64,000 bases of DNA from Aliidiomarina indica (lineage in GTDB: Bacteria; Pseudomonadota; Gammaproteobacteria; Enterobacterales; Alteromonadaceae), in the NCBI RefSeq assembly GCF_015354615.1, contig NZ_JACAVQ010000001.1, forward strand, positions 186,001-250,000, given 5' to 3'. Every line of letters begins with the position of its first letter. The first letter of the stretch is position 1. A program made the translations under genes and the position numbers. The notes under the pieces are model-generated. The model made no database searches. It worked only from the letters and a program-made list of their open reading frames with translations, and was not told where the DNA came from. Positions 29,273 to 37,909 of this stretch are shown one piece after another.

Positions 29273-30205
29273 ATGAGCTCTATCCCCCATGTTGATATGT
29301 CGGAGTTTGCGAAAGACTTCGATGGATTTGTTCAAACAATTGGCCAAGGCTATGAAGTGAATGGCTTTGTTGCTCTTACTCATCACGGTATCGAAACCGA
29401 TGTGATTATGGATGCGCTAGATACAACGCGTGAGCTTTTCGCTTTGCCTGAAGAAGTGAAATTAAAGTATCATCGCCCGGGTATCGGTGGTGCGCGTGGC
29501 TATACGCCGTTTGGTACTGAAATTGCCAAGGATGCGAAGCACGTTGATTTAAAGGAATTTTGGCATGTCGGTCGTGAAGTTGATAACACCGCAGACTATC
29601 CGCAACTGATTCCAAATATTTGGCCTGCAGAACTACCGTCTTTTAAAGATAAAATGACGACCTTGTTTAATGCGCTTGATGAGCTGGGAAATCAAGTATT
29701 AGAAGGTATTGCGGTTTACTTGGGGCAGCCACGTGATTACTTCCGTACCCGAGTGAACAAAGGTAATTCGATTTTACGACCACTGCACTACCCACCTATT
29801 ATCGATAAAGGGACCCCGTCGGTACGTGCTGCCGCCCATGAAGATATCAATGTGATTACATTGTTGATTGGTTCACGGGAGCCAGGTTTAGAAGTATTGT
29901 CGAAATCCGGTGCTTGGGTTCCTGTGACCATTATCGAAGGTGCGATTATCTGTAACGTCGGTGATATGTTACAGCGCCTGACTAATGGTTTATTGCCGTC
30001 TACAACGCATCGCGTGGTCAACCCACCAGCGCCATACAATGAAGTATCACGTTACTCCATTCCGTTCTTCTTGCATTTTAATCCGGATGTTGTGATAGAC
30101 GCATTGCCAGACTGTGTCACTGAGGAAAATCCGAAGAAATTCCCACCTATCACGGCAGATGATTATCTGATGGAACGTTTGCGTGAGATTGGTTTGGTGA
30201 AATAG
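29273..30205 (+). CDS. Isopenicillin N synthase-like Fe(II)/2-oxoglutarate-type oxygenase
   Basis: Non-haem iron oxygenase of the isopenicillin N synthase superfamily, 310 residues. The N-terminal DIOX_N region (GYEVNGFVALTHHGIE, FALPEEVKLKY) is followed by the jelly-roll core. The iron ligands are H189, D191 (AHEDIN) and H246 (TTHRVV); R260 and S262 (SRYSIPF) form the RxS site that binds 2-oxoglutarate or the substrate carboxylate. Bacterial members of this clade are usually of unknown substrate, so no pathway is assigned. It stands alone, with its own terminator just after it. The ATG has only a weak AGGATAT upstream. Confidence 0.87.
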   Translation: MSSIPHVDMSEFAKDFDGFVQTIGQGYEVNGFVALTHHGIETDVIMDALDTTRELFALPEEVKLKYHRPGIGGARGYTPFGTEIAKDAKHVDLKEFWHVGREVDNTADYPQLIPNIWPAELPSFKDKMTTLFNALDELGNQVLEGIAVYLGQPRDYFRTRVNKGNSILRPLHYPPIIDKGTPSVRAAAHEDINVITLLIGSREPGLEVLSKSGAWVPVTIIEGAIICNVGDMLQRLTNGLLPSTTHRVVNPPAPYNEVSRYSIPFFLHFNPDVVIDALPDCVTEENPKKFPPITADDYLMERLREIGLVK

Positions 30206-30238
30206 TTACGCTACTTAAGTTGTTGAAATAAAAACATC

Positions 30239-30272
30239 GGGCGGTTGCATTGTTATGCAGCCGCTTTTTTTT
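30239..30272 (+). terminator. Rho-independent terminator after oxygenase gene
   Basis: Stem GCGGTTGCAT-tgtt-ATGCAGCCGC with one G-U pair, then eight T. It starts 36 bases after the stop codon. Confidence 0.88.
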
Positions 30273-30285
30273 AGGCGTAATGGTA

Positions 30286-30375
30286 TTAATCAAAAAAAAG
30301 CGCCTCAGAGGATGAGGCGCCAACATTCGCTTTTTCTTCACAACACACTGGTTTCGGTCCCCCACAAGGACACAA
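30286..30375 (-). CDS. Possible Cys-rich micro-ORF (29 residues)
   Basis: On the minus strand a short frame reads LCPCGGPKPVCCEE near its start, with four cysteines in a CPCG...CC arrangement like the zinc-binding SEC-C motif. The only usable start is TTG at 30375 with AGG a few bases upstream. The terminator at 30292-30320 lies inside its 3' end, and the stop codon follows the T-run. It could be a real micro-protein or the end of a small non-coding RNA. Low confidence. Confidence 0.3.
   Translation of the reverse strand: MCPCGGPKPVCCEEKANVGASSSEALFFD
30292..30320 (-). terminator. Strong minus-strand terminator with no annotated gene
   Basis: Stem GCGCCTCA / TGAGGCGC (30300-30307 and 30313-30320) followed on the minus strand by eight T. 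fadE already has its own terminator at 30482-30516, so this one implies a separate short minus-strand transcript from the 30320-30480 interval. Confidence 0.75.
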
Positions 30376-30481
30376 AGAAACCTGAAAAAGCGAATCAGGG
30401 TTGCACGATGATTGCGATCGGCAGGGATAAAATAACCTATTCAGTAAGATTATCGACGGTGTTTACGTAAACTTTACGGAT

Positions 30482-30516
30482 AAAGAAAAGCCGCTACAAA
30501 ATGCATGCAGCGGCTT
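30482..30516 (-). terminator. Rho-independent terminator after fadE
   Basis: Stem AAGCCGCT / AGCGGCTT (30488-30495 and 30509-30516), loop 13 bases, followed on the minus strand by TTTTCTTTA. It lies 40 bases after the fadE stop. Just beyond it is a perfect palindrome GTTTACGTAAAC (30461-30472) of unknown role. Confidence 0.75.
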
Positions 30517-30555
30517 ATGTGATGCTTGCCTAACGCGGCGCGTTGAGCCTAAAGG

Positions 30556-33030
30556 TTAAGCAACTGATTTTGCCTTCGGCTTGGCCTTGGCTTTCATCGG
30601 TTGGGGTATTGTTTGCTCACGAGCGGCTTTGCCCGCAAGTAAGTCGGCAGAATCGAAATCATCAACATTGATAACTTTTAATCGGCCTTCTTCAGCACGT
30701 GCAAACAAGGCGACTTCTTCGTCGTTAAGTACGCCCAACTCCTTGCCCTTGATGCCTACCTCATGCAAGCGCATGAACGGTAGCTTTTCACCGGAGGCAG
30801 CAACCACCTTATCGTACAGGGGCTCGATGGCGATGATATCGCGCAGGACTTGTTCAACGTAACCGAACGGGCCTTTTTCCGATAAGAATTGACCATCACC
30901 CAAGCGCTCACGAGCAGCATTAGGTGACATCAATAAGCGCGCGACCTTGTGGCCAAGCTTATCCGATGGCGCTTTCACAATGCGACCAAATGGGAACATA
31001 AGGCGATTCAAGAAAACGCCAATCCCGCCAAAGTTTTCAAGCATAGCGCGCTGGCTTTCTTGAAGCTTATATAAGGTATCTTGCATGGCCCAGTGCACGA
31101 AGGGTAAGTCTTCTACCTGGCGTCCTTCGTCTTCGAAGCGCTTAAGAATCGCAGAACCGATAAATAGGTAGCTGAGCATATCGCCAAGTCGCGCTGATAT
31201 GCGTTCTCGGCGCTTCAGTTCACCACCTAACACACCCATGGCAATGTCTGACATAAGGGCGAGGTTGGTGCTAAACCGTGTCATCTGACGGTAGTAGATC
31301 GCCGTGCTGTCATTGGCGGGAGCACTAACAAAGCGAGCGCCTCCTAACCCGTACCAGAACGACCGGATCAAGTTACCGAACACGAAGCCAATATGTCCAA
31401 ACACAGCTTTATCAAAGCGAGTCAGGCCTTCTTTGCCTTTAATTGAAGCTGCTTCCATTTCTTCTAACACAAACGGATGGCAACGGATTGCACCTTGGCC
31501 ATAGATCATCATGCTGCGAGTCAAGATGTTGGCACCTTCAACGGTAATCGCGATAGGGGTGCCTTGGTAACCACGACCAAGATAATTGTTCGGGCCCAAA
31601 CATATGCCTTTACCACCGTGGATATCCATGGCGTCGTTCATGACTTCGCGCAATTTCTCAGTCATGTGGTATTTGGCAATGGCTGAAATAACCGAAGGTT
31701 TTTCACCGAGATCGATACCCGTCGTTGAGAAACGGGTCACCGCATCCATCAGATAGGCATTACCACCAATGCGCGCCATGGCTTCTTCAACGCCTTCCAT
31801 TTTGCCGATAGGCAATTTGAACTGACGGCGAATGCGTGAGTATGCACCGGTTACCAGCGCTAACGATTTGGCACCGCCGGCACTGTTTGAGGGTAGGGTA
31901 ATGGCGCGGCCAACCGACAAACACTCAACGAGCATGCGCCAGCCTTTGCCCGCCATTTCCTGGCCACCAATAATGAAATCAAGTGGAATAAATACGTCTT
32001 TTCCAAGAATCGGACCATTGTGGAATGGCACGTTTAGAGGAAAATGACGGCGTCCGATTTGCATGCCTTCAAGATCCCGCGGTAGAAGGGCACACGTAAT
32101 GCCTAAATCTTCTTTTTCGCCAATCAGGCTTTCAGGATCATAAAGTTTAAATGCAAGACCAACCACAGTGGCAATCGGTGCCAAGGTGATATAGCGCTTA
32201 TTGAAATTCAAACGGATGCCGAGGGTTTCTTTACCTTCCCAGGTTCCTTTACAAATAATTCCGGTATCGGGAATAGCACCCGCGTCGGAGCCTGCTTCCG
32301 GACTTGTTAGGGCGAAACATGGAATTTCTTCACCGGTTGCTAAACGCGGCAAGTAATAATCTTGCTGTTCCTTGGTGCCATACAGCTGAAGTAACTCGCC
32401 TGGACCTAGCGAATTCGGTACACCAACGGTGCTTGCCAGAATTGTGGAGTGACCCGCTAACTTCTGCAAAATACGCGATTGGGCATAAGCAGAGAACTCG
32501 AGTCCGCCATATTCTTTCTTAATTATCATGGCGAAGAATTTGTTATCTTTCAGATATTGCCAAACGTTTTCTGGCATATCCGCCAGCTCATGGGTTGCTT
32601 CCCAATCGTTGAGCATGGTGCACACTTCTTCACAGGGACCATTCAAAAAGGCTTCTTCTTCCGCGGTCAGCTTTGGTGCTGGAAAACTATGGAGTTTCTT
32701 CCAGTTTGGTTCGCCTCGGAAAACTTCGCCATCCCACCATACGGTTCCTGCTTCAATCGCATCACGTTCAGTTTGCGACATCTCAGGCATAATCGCCCGA
32801 TAGGTTTTTAGCATCGGCTTGGTGAGGAAGCGAGTGCGGACAAAGCCAATATTTAATGGCAACAACAACACACCGGCAATTACCCATGGTACCCATGCGA
32901 ATAAACCAATGGTCGTGCCGATTGCCAACATGACAACCACACCTGCGGTAAATGCGCGTAGCGACGCGCGGTGATAAAGTAACGCACCGAGGACAATCAG
33001 GGTTGCGATACACCAAATAGCGACACTCAT
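30556..33030 (-). CDS. fadE: Acyl-CoA dehydrogenase FadE
   Basis: Flavoprotein for the first step of fatty-acid beta-oxidation, acyl-CoA to trans-2-enoyl-CoA. At 824 residues it is of the long FadE type (E. coli 814), with hydrophobic N-terminal segments (about residues 5-50), then the acyl-CoA dehydrogenase core (CFALTSPEAGSDAGAIPDTG, GKGWRMLVECLSVGRAITLP, DIHGGKGICLGPNNYLGR) and a C-terminal extension (DUF1974) that ends in a Lys/Pro/Ala-rich tail. AGGAG precedes the ATG. A FadR-like operator lies just upstream, matching the known fatty-acid control of fadE. Single gene, ended by a hairpin. Confidence 0.95.
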   Translation of the reverse strand: MSVAIWCIATLIVLGALLYHRASLRAFTAGVVVMLAIGTTIGLFAWVPWVIAGVLLLPLNIGFVRTRFLTKPMLKTYRAIMPEMSQTERDAIEAGTVWWDGEVFRGEPNWKKLHSFPAPKLTAEEEAFLNGPCEEVCTMLNDWEATHELADMPENVWQYLKDNKFFAMIIKKEYGGLEFSAYAQSRILQKLAGHSTILASTVGVPNSLGPGELLQLYGTKEQQDYYLPRLATGEEIPCFALTSPEAGSDAGAIPDTGIICKGTWEGKETLGIRLNFNKRYITLAPIATVVGLAFKLYDPESLIGEKEDLGITCALLPRDLEGMQIGRRHFPLNVPFHNGPILGKDVFIPLDFIIGGQEMAGKGWRMLVECLSVGRAITLPSNSAGGAKSLALVTGAYSRIRRQFKLPIGKMEGVEEAMARIGGNAYLMDAVTRFSTTGIDLGEKPSVISAIAKYHMTEKLREVMNDAMDIHGGKGICLGPNNYLGRGYQGTPIAITVEGANILTRSMMIYGQGAIRCHPFVLEEMEAASIKGKEGLTRFDKAVFGHIGFVFGNLIRSFWYGLGGARFVSAPANDSTAIYYRQMTRFSTNLALMSDIAMGVLGGELKRRERISARLGDMLSYLFIGSAILKRFEDEGRQVEDLPFVHWAMQDTLYKLQESQRAMLENFGGIGVFLNRLMFPFGRIVKAPSDKLGHKVARLLMSPNAARERLGDGQFLSEKGPFGYVEQVLRDIIAIEPLYDKVVAASGEKLPFMRLHEVGIKGKELGVLNDEEVALFARAEEGRLKVINVDDFDSADLLAGKAAREQTIPQPMKAKAKPKAKSVA

Positions 33031-33046
33031 CTTTAACTCCTAAGTT

Positions 33047-33063
33047 TTGAGGTCTGACCAGTA
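33047..33063. promoter_or_regulatory. FadR-like operator upstream of fadE
   Basis: GGTCTGACCAGT (33051-33062) matches the core of the E. coli FadR consensus CTGGTCnGACCAG on its right half and centre. It lies 17-33 bases before the fadE ATG, where repression of transcription or of promoter clearance is plausible. A PsrA-type regulator is the alternative. Confidence 0.55.
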
Positions 33064-33203
33064 GCTCTAAACTAGAACAAAACGCCTCGCATTGCAAGCA
33101 AAGCAGCACGCAAAAGCAATGAACTTGTTCTATGATCATAGGTCTTAACCGATGAAATAGATCACTTATTTGCTATGGGATGGCGCCAATAAAAGGTAGT
33201 GTG

Positions 33204-34043
33204 ATGTTATTAAAGGAATTGGGACAAAGCTCGCTCGCCCCGACGGATTCACCCCCCTTGTTTCCACGACTGCAACGGCGGTGGCTTGTTATCGGAATAT
33301 TCTGCATGGGTTTTATTGTTTCTAGCCTTGCAGCGACAGCCAATACAGAAAATTCGGATGGCGCTTCTGAGCGCGAACAGGTGGCCAACGCGATCACTCG
33401 GCCTTACAAAGCAGAATATGATTTAAGTCGGCGCGGTCGTAGTCACGGCAGTGCGGGTCGAGAACTCACAGCAAGTAACAACGATAACAGCGTGTACTGG
33501 CGCTATGAAACCTTTAGTCGAGCCTCTATTTTTCTTTTGTCTGATCGTCGTTTTAACGACACCTACTTTACCTTAAACAATGGTCAGGTGCAGCCGATGT
33601 CTTTTGAATACGAACGTCGCGGCACGGGCTCGAACCGCCATTTTTCGGTGGTGTTCGATCGCGCCGCGGAAGTGTTGCGTCCGGCCAATGATGAACCGAT
33701 CCAAGCGGAATGGCGGGATGACTTACTCGATCCGAATGCGGTGTTGCATCAGCTACAAATCGATGTGGCGGTAGGCGCGCACGAGACCTTTGAATATCAT
33801 TTAATCGACGACGATGGCTCGTTGACGACCTATGAATTTGCCGTCGATAAACGGGAAACTATTGTGGTGAACGATGAGCGTATTGAAACCATTCGAGTAT
33901 CCCGAGTGCGCGATCACGATCGCCGAGAAACCTATTTTTGGTTTGCGCCCGAATGGAATTACACGCTGGTTCGCATGCAGCAAATTGAAGGAGGGCGTGA
34001 GGCCGCTTTAATCAGCCTCACATCATTAACTTTTTCTGATTAA
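33204..34043 (+). CDS. DUF3108 domain protein, secreted or membrane-anchored
   Basis: Member of DUF3108, a periplasmic family of unknown function often found next to purM-purN in gammaproteobacteria. The 279 residues have a hydrophobic segment near residues 28-45 (VIGIFCMGFIVSSLAATA) that may be a signal peptide or anchor, then beta-rich sequence starting PYKAEYDLSRRGRSHG. The ATG at 33204 was chosen because AAAGG lies upstream; an in-frame ATG at 33180 is possible. Its end overlaps the convergent purN gene by four bases. Confidence 0.8.
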   Translation: MLLKELGQSSLAPTDSPPLFPRLQRRWLVIGIFCMGFIVSSLAATANTENSDGASEREQVANAITRPYKAEYDLSRRGRSHGSAGRELTASNNDNSVYWRYETFSRASIFLLSDRRFNDTYFTLNNGQVQPMSFEYERRGTGSNRHFSVVFDRAAEVLRPANDEPIQAEWRDDLLDPNAVLHQLQIDVAVGAHETFEYHLIDDDGSLTTYEFAVDKRETIVVNDERIETIRVSRVRDHDRRETYFWFAPEWNYTLVRMQQIEGGREAALISLTSLTFSD

Positions 34044-34696
34044 TCGTCGGCTGCGTATCCGTGCGGCCCCAGCATGATGTTATCAAGCATGGCACCATCG
34101 GCTGTGAGAGCGAGTCGATCGGCACAGAACCAGCGAATGACCAGTGGATAAATTCGGTATTCCTGCTCGTGCACACGTTCTTGCAAATCATCCACGGTAT
34201 CACCGGTAAAGATTGGAATGCGCGCTTGCAAAACGACAGGGCCGCCGTCTAATTCATCGGTCACAAAGTGAACACTAACGCCATGTTCTTCATCGCCCGC
34301 ATCAAGTGCCCGTTGATGGGTGTGCAGCCCTTTGTATTTAGGCAGTAACGACGGATGAATATTGAGGATGCGATCGGCAAACGCACTGACAAATACCGGC
34401 GTCAGTACGCGCATAAACCCTGCTAATACAACCAAGTCAGGTTGGTAGCCTTTAACGCATTCCACTAAAGCTGCATCATAGTCTTCACGACTGTCGTAGC
34501 CTTGATGGGCGAGTACTTCCGTAGGGATGCCAAGATCCGCGGCCTTTTCCAAACCACCGACATGATCGCGATTACTGATCACGGCCACCACATCACCATG
34601 GATGTGGTTGTTTTCACAGGCCTGAGCAATGTTCAGCATGTTGGTTCCTGATCCGGAGATAAGAACCACAATACGTTTTCGAGTCGTTGCGCCCAT
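34040..34696 (-). CDS. purN: Phosphoribosylglycinamide formyltransferase
   Basis: Transfers a formyl group from 10-formyl-THF to GAR, the third step of purine synthesis. The 218 residues show the P-loop-like VLISGSGTNMLN, the catalytic block ILNIHPSLLPKYKGLHTH with the Asn and His, and the aspartate in VSVHFVTDELDGGPVV. Length is normal (E. coli 212). The ATG overlaps the purM stop in TGATG, so purM and purN are one coupled transcript. Confidence 0.96.
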   Translation of the reverse strand: MGATTRKRIVVLISGSGTNMLNIAQACENNHIHGDVVAVISNRDHVGGLEKAADLGIPTEVLAHQGYDSREDYDAALVECVKGYQPDLVVLAGFMRVLTPVFVSAFADRILNIHPSLLPKYKGLHTHQRALDAGDEEHGVSVHFVTDELDGGPVVLQARIPIFTGDTVDDLQERVHEQEYRIYPLVIRWFCADRLALTADGAMLDNIMLGPHGYAADD

Positions 34697-35736
34697 CAGA
34701 CGAATTGCACCTGAGCTTCGTGCGCGTCACGGGCAGCCACAGAACCAATCACCCAAGCATCTTCACCCTGATTCTTTAAAAAGCCTACTGCCGTTTCGGC
34801 TTGCTCTGCGGGCACCGCAATAACCAGGCCTACGCCGCAGTTGAATGTCCGGAACATTTCTTCCCGAGCAATATTGCCGTTTTCTTGCAACCAATTGAAG
34901 ATCACAGGCCAGTTCCAGCTATCACGCTGCACCACGGCTTTACACGATTCTGGCAGAACCCGTGGAATATTCTCTTGGAAGCCACCGCCGGTAATGTGAG
35001 AAATGGCGTGAACATCGATTTCTTTAATGAGCTCAAGCACCGGTTTCACATAAATGCGGGTAGGCGCCATCAGATGTTCGGCCAACGGGCGACCATGAAA
35101 AGACTCATTTAAATCGGCGTTGCTCACTTCGATAACTTTACGAATCAGTGAGTAGCCATTGGAGTGTGGACCGCTTGAGGCCACTGCAATAAGGGCGTCA
35201 CCGGCAGCCACTTTGCTACCATCGATAATGTCGTCTTTTTCAACGACACCGACACAGAAACCAGCGAGATCGTAATCGCCTTCTTCATACATCCCCGGCA
35301 TTTCTGCTGTTTCCCCGCCAATGAGGGCGCAGCCTGATTGCACACAGCCTTCTCCGATTCCGGCAACTACATCGGCAGCGACATCAACGTCGAGCTTTCC
35401 GGTTGCGTAGTAATCAAGGAAAAACAGAGGTTCGGCGCCCTGCACAATCAGATCGTTGACACACATGGCCACCAAATCAATGCCCACAGTGTCGTGCTTG
35501 CCTAAATCGATGGCAAGACGAAGCTTGGTACCAACACCATCGGTTCCAGAAACTAGAACGGGCTTTTTGTAACCCTCTGGAATTTCGCACAGGGCACCAA
35601 AGCCACCAATGCTGCCCATGACTTCTGGGCGCGTGGTGCGTTTAGTCACGTGTTTAATTCGTTGTACCAGCGCATTGCCTGCATCGATATCAACACCGGC
35701 ATCTTTGTAGCTTAGTGAAGGTTTCTGTTCGTTCAC
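34696..35736 (-). CDS. purM: Phosphoribosylformylglycinamidine cyclo-ligase
   Basis: AIR synthetase, the fifth step of purine synthesis (FGAM to AIR, using ATP). From the GTG at 35736 the product has 346 residues (E. coli 345) and begins near [18 protein letters not shown], the family N-terminus. [29 protein letters not shown] and [15 protein letters not shown] are conserved ATP and substrate segments. AGAGGA lies before the GTG. The frame stays open 195 bases further upstream, but that extension has no family resemblance. A perfect palindrome sits in the leader at 35753-35768. Confidence 0.96.
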   Translation of the reverse strand: MNEQKPSLSYKDAGVDIDAGNALVQRIKHVTKRTTRPEVMGSIGGFGALCEIPEGYKKPVLVSGTDGVGTKLRLAIDLGKHDTVGIDLVAMCVNDLIVQGAEPLFFLDYYATGKLDVDVAADVVAGIGEGCVQSGCALIGGETAEMPGMYEEGDYDLAGFCVGVVEKDDIIDGSKVAAGDALIAVASSGPHSNGYSLIRKVIEVSNADLNESFHGRPLAEHLMAPTRIYVKPVLELIKEIDVHAISHITGGGFQENIPRVLPESCKAVVQRDSWNWPVIFNWLQENGNIAREEMFRTFNCGVGLVIAVPAEQAETAVGFLKNQGEDAWVIGSVAARDAHEAQVQFV

Positions 35737-35752
35737 GACGAGTCCTCTTTTA

Positions 35753-35768
35753 ACCTGAACATTCAGGT
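35753..35768. promoter_or_regulatory. Palindrome in purM leader
   Basis: ACCTGAACATTCAGGT, a 7-bp inverted repeat with a two-base centre, lies 17-32 bases before the purM start codon. It could be an operator or a small leader hairpin. It does not look like the E. coli PurR box. Confidence 0.35.
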
Positions 35769-35944
35769 GGTCGGCGGGGTGAGTGGCTTCCTCGGGCGCA
35801 TATTTTAACAGCAGCGGGCCTCCGCTTGAATGCTTTCTCGAAATTTTTTCACTCAGGGCTTGTGTCGAAGTTTTTTTCAGCGTCCAATGTTCTACTCTTA
35901 CATAGTAGCTAAGTTTCAATTCACCGTGCACAGGTCACGAATTC

Positions 35945-37111
35945 ATGGCGTATTCCCCTCAGTTAGGAACACCGAAGACATCCGCATCAGTGTCGGCAGC
36001 TGATATTAAGGTGGCGACAGCGGAGCATCTTGATCAGTTGCTGCGCATTGATAAAGCATGTTTTCCCTATGATGCCATGAGTCGCCGTAGCTTTCGGCGC
36101 TTTATGCAGCATGAACAGGGGCACATGGTGGTCATCGAGGGGGCATCGGGCGATGTCGTGGGTTACGCCATTTTGTTGTTCCGGCAAGCCACCAAACTGT
36201 GCCGGCTTTATTCCTTTGCTGTTCTACCTGAGGCTCAGGGGGAAGGTTATGGGCAACATTTAATGGATTACTGTATCGATCAAGCCCGCGACCAGAATTG
36301 TTTGTTTTTGCGTTCGGAAGTGCGCGCAGATCAGCAACGTGCCGTTAGCTTTTTCGAACGTTTCGGTTTTGTGCAACTAGGGTTGCGTACCGATTACTAC
36401 GATGATCACGCAGACGCCTTAGTGCTGCAGAAACAATTGCACTATTTTGATTCAGCCAAGGTACCGCGCTTAGTTCCGTTGCTGACGCAAAGCACGGAGT
36501 TTACCTGTGGCCCAGCAAGCTTATTAATGGCGTTGGCTTGGTTTGATAAACCGGCGGTTAATCCTCAGCATGAAGAGTTAGAGATATGGCGTGAGGCGAC
36601 CACTATCTATATGACCTCCGGTCATGGTGGTTGTGGGCCTCATGGCCTAGCCCGTGCTGCGATTCGACGCGGGCTTGATGCGCAAGTGTATGTCAGTAAA
36701 CCAGGTCCGGTTTTACTTGATTCGGTGCGCAATGAGCAAAAACGCAACGTAATGATGCGTATTCAAGAGGCAGACATAGCTGCGTTGAAAGGCGCGGGCG
36801 TGCGAATTCACCATCGTGATTACGCGTTAAGCCGACTCGAGAAAGACTTGAATGCAGGCAAGCTTGTCGTTGCGCTCATCAGTACCTGGCAGTTTGATCG
36901 GCAACGGGCCCCTCATTGGGTACTACTCACGGCCGTTGATGATGAATACGTGTATCTTAACGATCCAGACGACGATTTATTGCCGTGGCAAACCATTACC
37001 GAACGACAGTATTTACCTATACCACGTAGTATTTTTGAAAAAGCATTTTCTTATGGGAGTTCGCGTTTGCGGGCGGCTGTTGTATTAAGCACACCCGTGT
37101 CAACGGGATAA
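35945..37111 (+). CDS. GNAT acetyltransferase fused to C39-like peptidase domain
   Basis: Two-domain cytoplasmic protein of 388 residues. The N-terminal half (about 20-165) is a RimI-like GNAT domain with the acetyl-CoA motif [16 protein letters not shown] and the later [11 protein letters not shown]. The C-terminal half (about 180-385) matches the Peptidase_C39-like (DUF3335) family: a likely catalytic cysteine in [12 protein letters not shown], histidine in [10 protein letters not shown] and aspartate in LNDPDDD. The fusion occurs in other gammaproteobacteria; function is not known. It is divergent from purM. wrbA follows after 34 bases, perhaps in the same transcript. Confidence 0.85.
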   Translation: MAYSPQLGTPKTSASVSAADIKVATAEHLDQLLRIDKACFPYDAMSRRSFRRFMQHEQGHMVVIEGASGDVVGYAILLFRQATKLCRLYSFAVLPEAQGEGYGQHLMDYCIDQARDQNCLFLRSEVRADQQRAVSFFERFGFVQLGLRTDYYDDHADALVLQKQLHYFDSAKVPRLVPLLTQSTEFTCGPASLLMALAWFDKPAVNPQHEELEIWREATTIYMTSGHGGCGPHGLARAAIRRGLDAQVYVSKPGPVLLDSVRNEQKRNVMMRIQEADIAALKGAGVRIHHRDYALSRLEKDLNAGKLVVALISTWQFDRQRAPHWVLLTAVDDEYVYLNDPDDDLLPWQTITERQYLPIPRSIFEKAFSYGSSRLRAAVVLSTPVSTG

Positions 37112-37145
37112 CCAGAAAACTCAGAACACGAAGGAGCACATAAAC

Positions 37146-37745
37146 ATGGCGAAGGTTTTGGTGTTGTATTACTCCAGTTATGGTCACATTGAAACACTAG
37201 CGCACGCGGTTGCTCGTGGCGCCCAAGCGGGTGGGGCAGATGTTGATATAAAACGTGTCCCTGAATTGGTGCCGGCGGAAGTGGCTGAGCGTTCAGGCTA
37301 TCAGGTGAATGAGTCAATTCCAGAAGCGAAGCCCTCTGATTTAGCGCAATACGACGGTATTGTTTTTGGCACGCCGACACGCTTTGGCATGATGGCGGCA
37401 CAAATGAAGAACTTTCTCGATCAGTGTGGCGGTCAGTGGGCAAAGGGCGAATTGATCGGCAAGGCCGGTGGTGTCTTTACTGCATCGGCGACACAACATG
37501 GAGGCCAAGAGGCCACTTTATTAAACTTCCATACGGTTTTATTGCACTTAGGTTTTGTGATTGTGGGTTTACCATACAGTTTTCAGGGACAAATGACGCT
37601 TGATGAAATTACCGGCTGCTCTCCCTATGGGGCCAGCACTATCGTAGGCGGTGATGGTGCGCGCCTTCCTTCAGAAAATGAAATAAATGGTGCATTTTTT
37701 CAGGGTGAATACCTTGCAAAAATAGCTGAAAAATTAAGCAAATAG
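37146..37745 (+). CDS. wrbA: NAD(P)H:quinone oxidoreductase WrbA
   Basis: FMN-dependent flavodoxin-like enzyme that reduces quinones by two electrons, protecting against semiquinone stress. The 199 residues begin [18 protein letters not shown], the FMN phosphate-binding loop, followed by [19 protein letters not shown] and [15 protein letters not shown], both family signatures. Length is normal (E. coli 198). GAAGGAG lies before the ATG. Confidence 0.95.
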   Translation: MAKVLVLYYSSYGHIETLAHAVARGAQAGGADVDIKRVPELVPAEVAERSGYQVNESIPEAKPSDLAQYDGIVFGTPTRFGMMAAQMKNFLDQCGGQWAKGELIGKAGGVFTASATQHGGQEATLLNFHTVLLHLGFVIVGLPYSFQGQMTLDEITGCSPYGASTIVGGDGARLPSENEINGAFFQGEYLAKIAEKLSK

Positions 37746-37786
37746 CCCCTGTGTATGATCTTTGTTAGATCAAATATAGGGGTTTT
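37746..37786 (+). terminator. Probable terminator after wrbA
   Basis: Outer stem CCCCT / AGGGG with an inner TGATC / GATCA, followed by TTTT. The stem is interrupted, so it is weaker than others in the window. Confidence 0.5.
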
Positions 37787-37909
37787 CCCTCATTTCAATG
37801 TCATGCAAATGTAACGAAGATCCCCTAGCCTTTGAACGGCTAATTGTGCGAGCGCGTTGTCCGCATCCGTCTGAACCAAAAACTACATAAAAATATGGGG
37901 ATTCCCACC

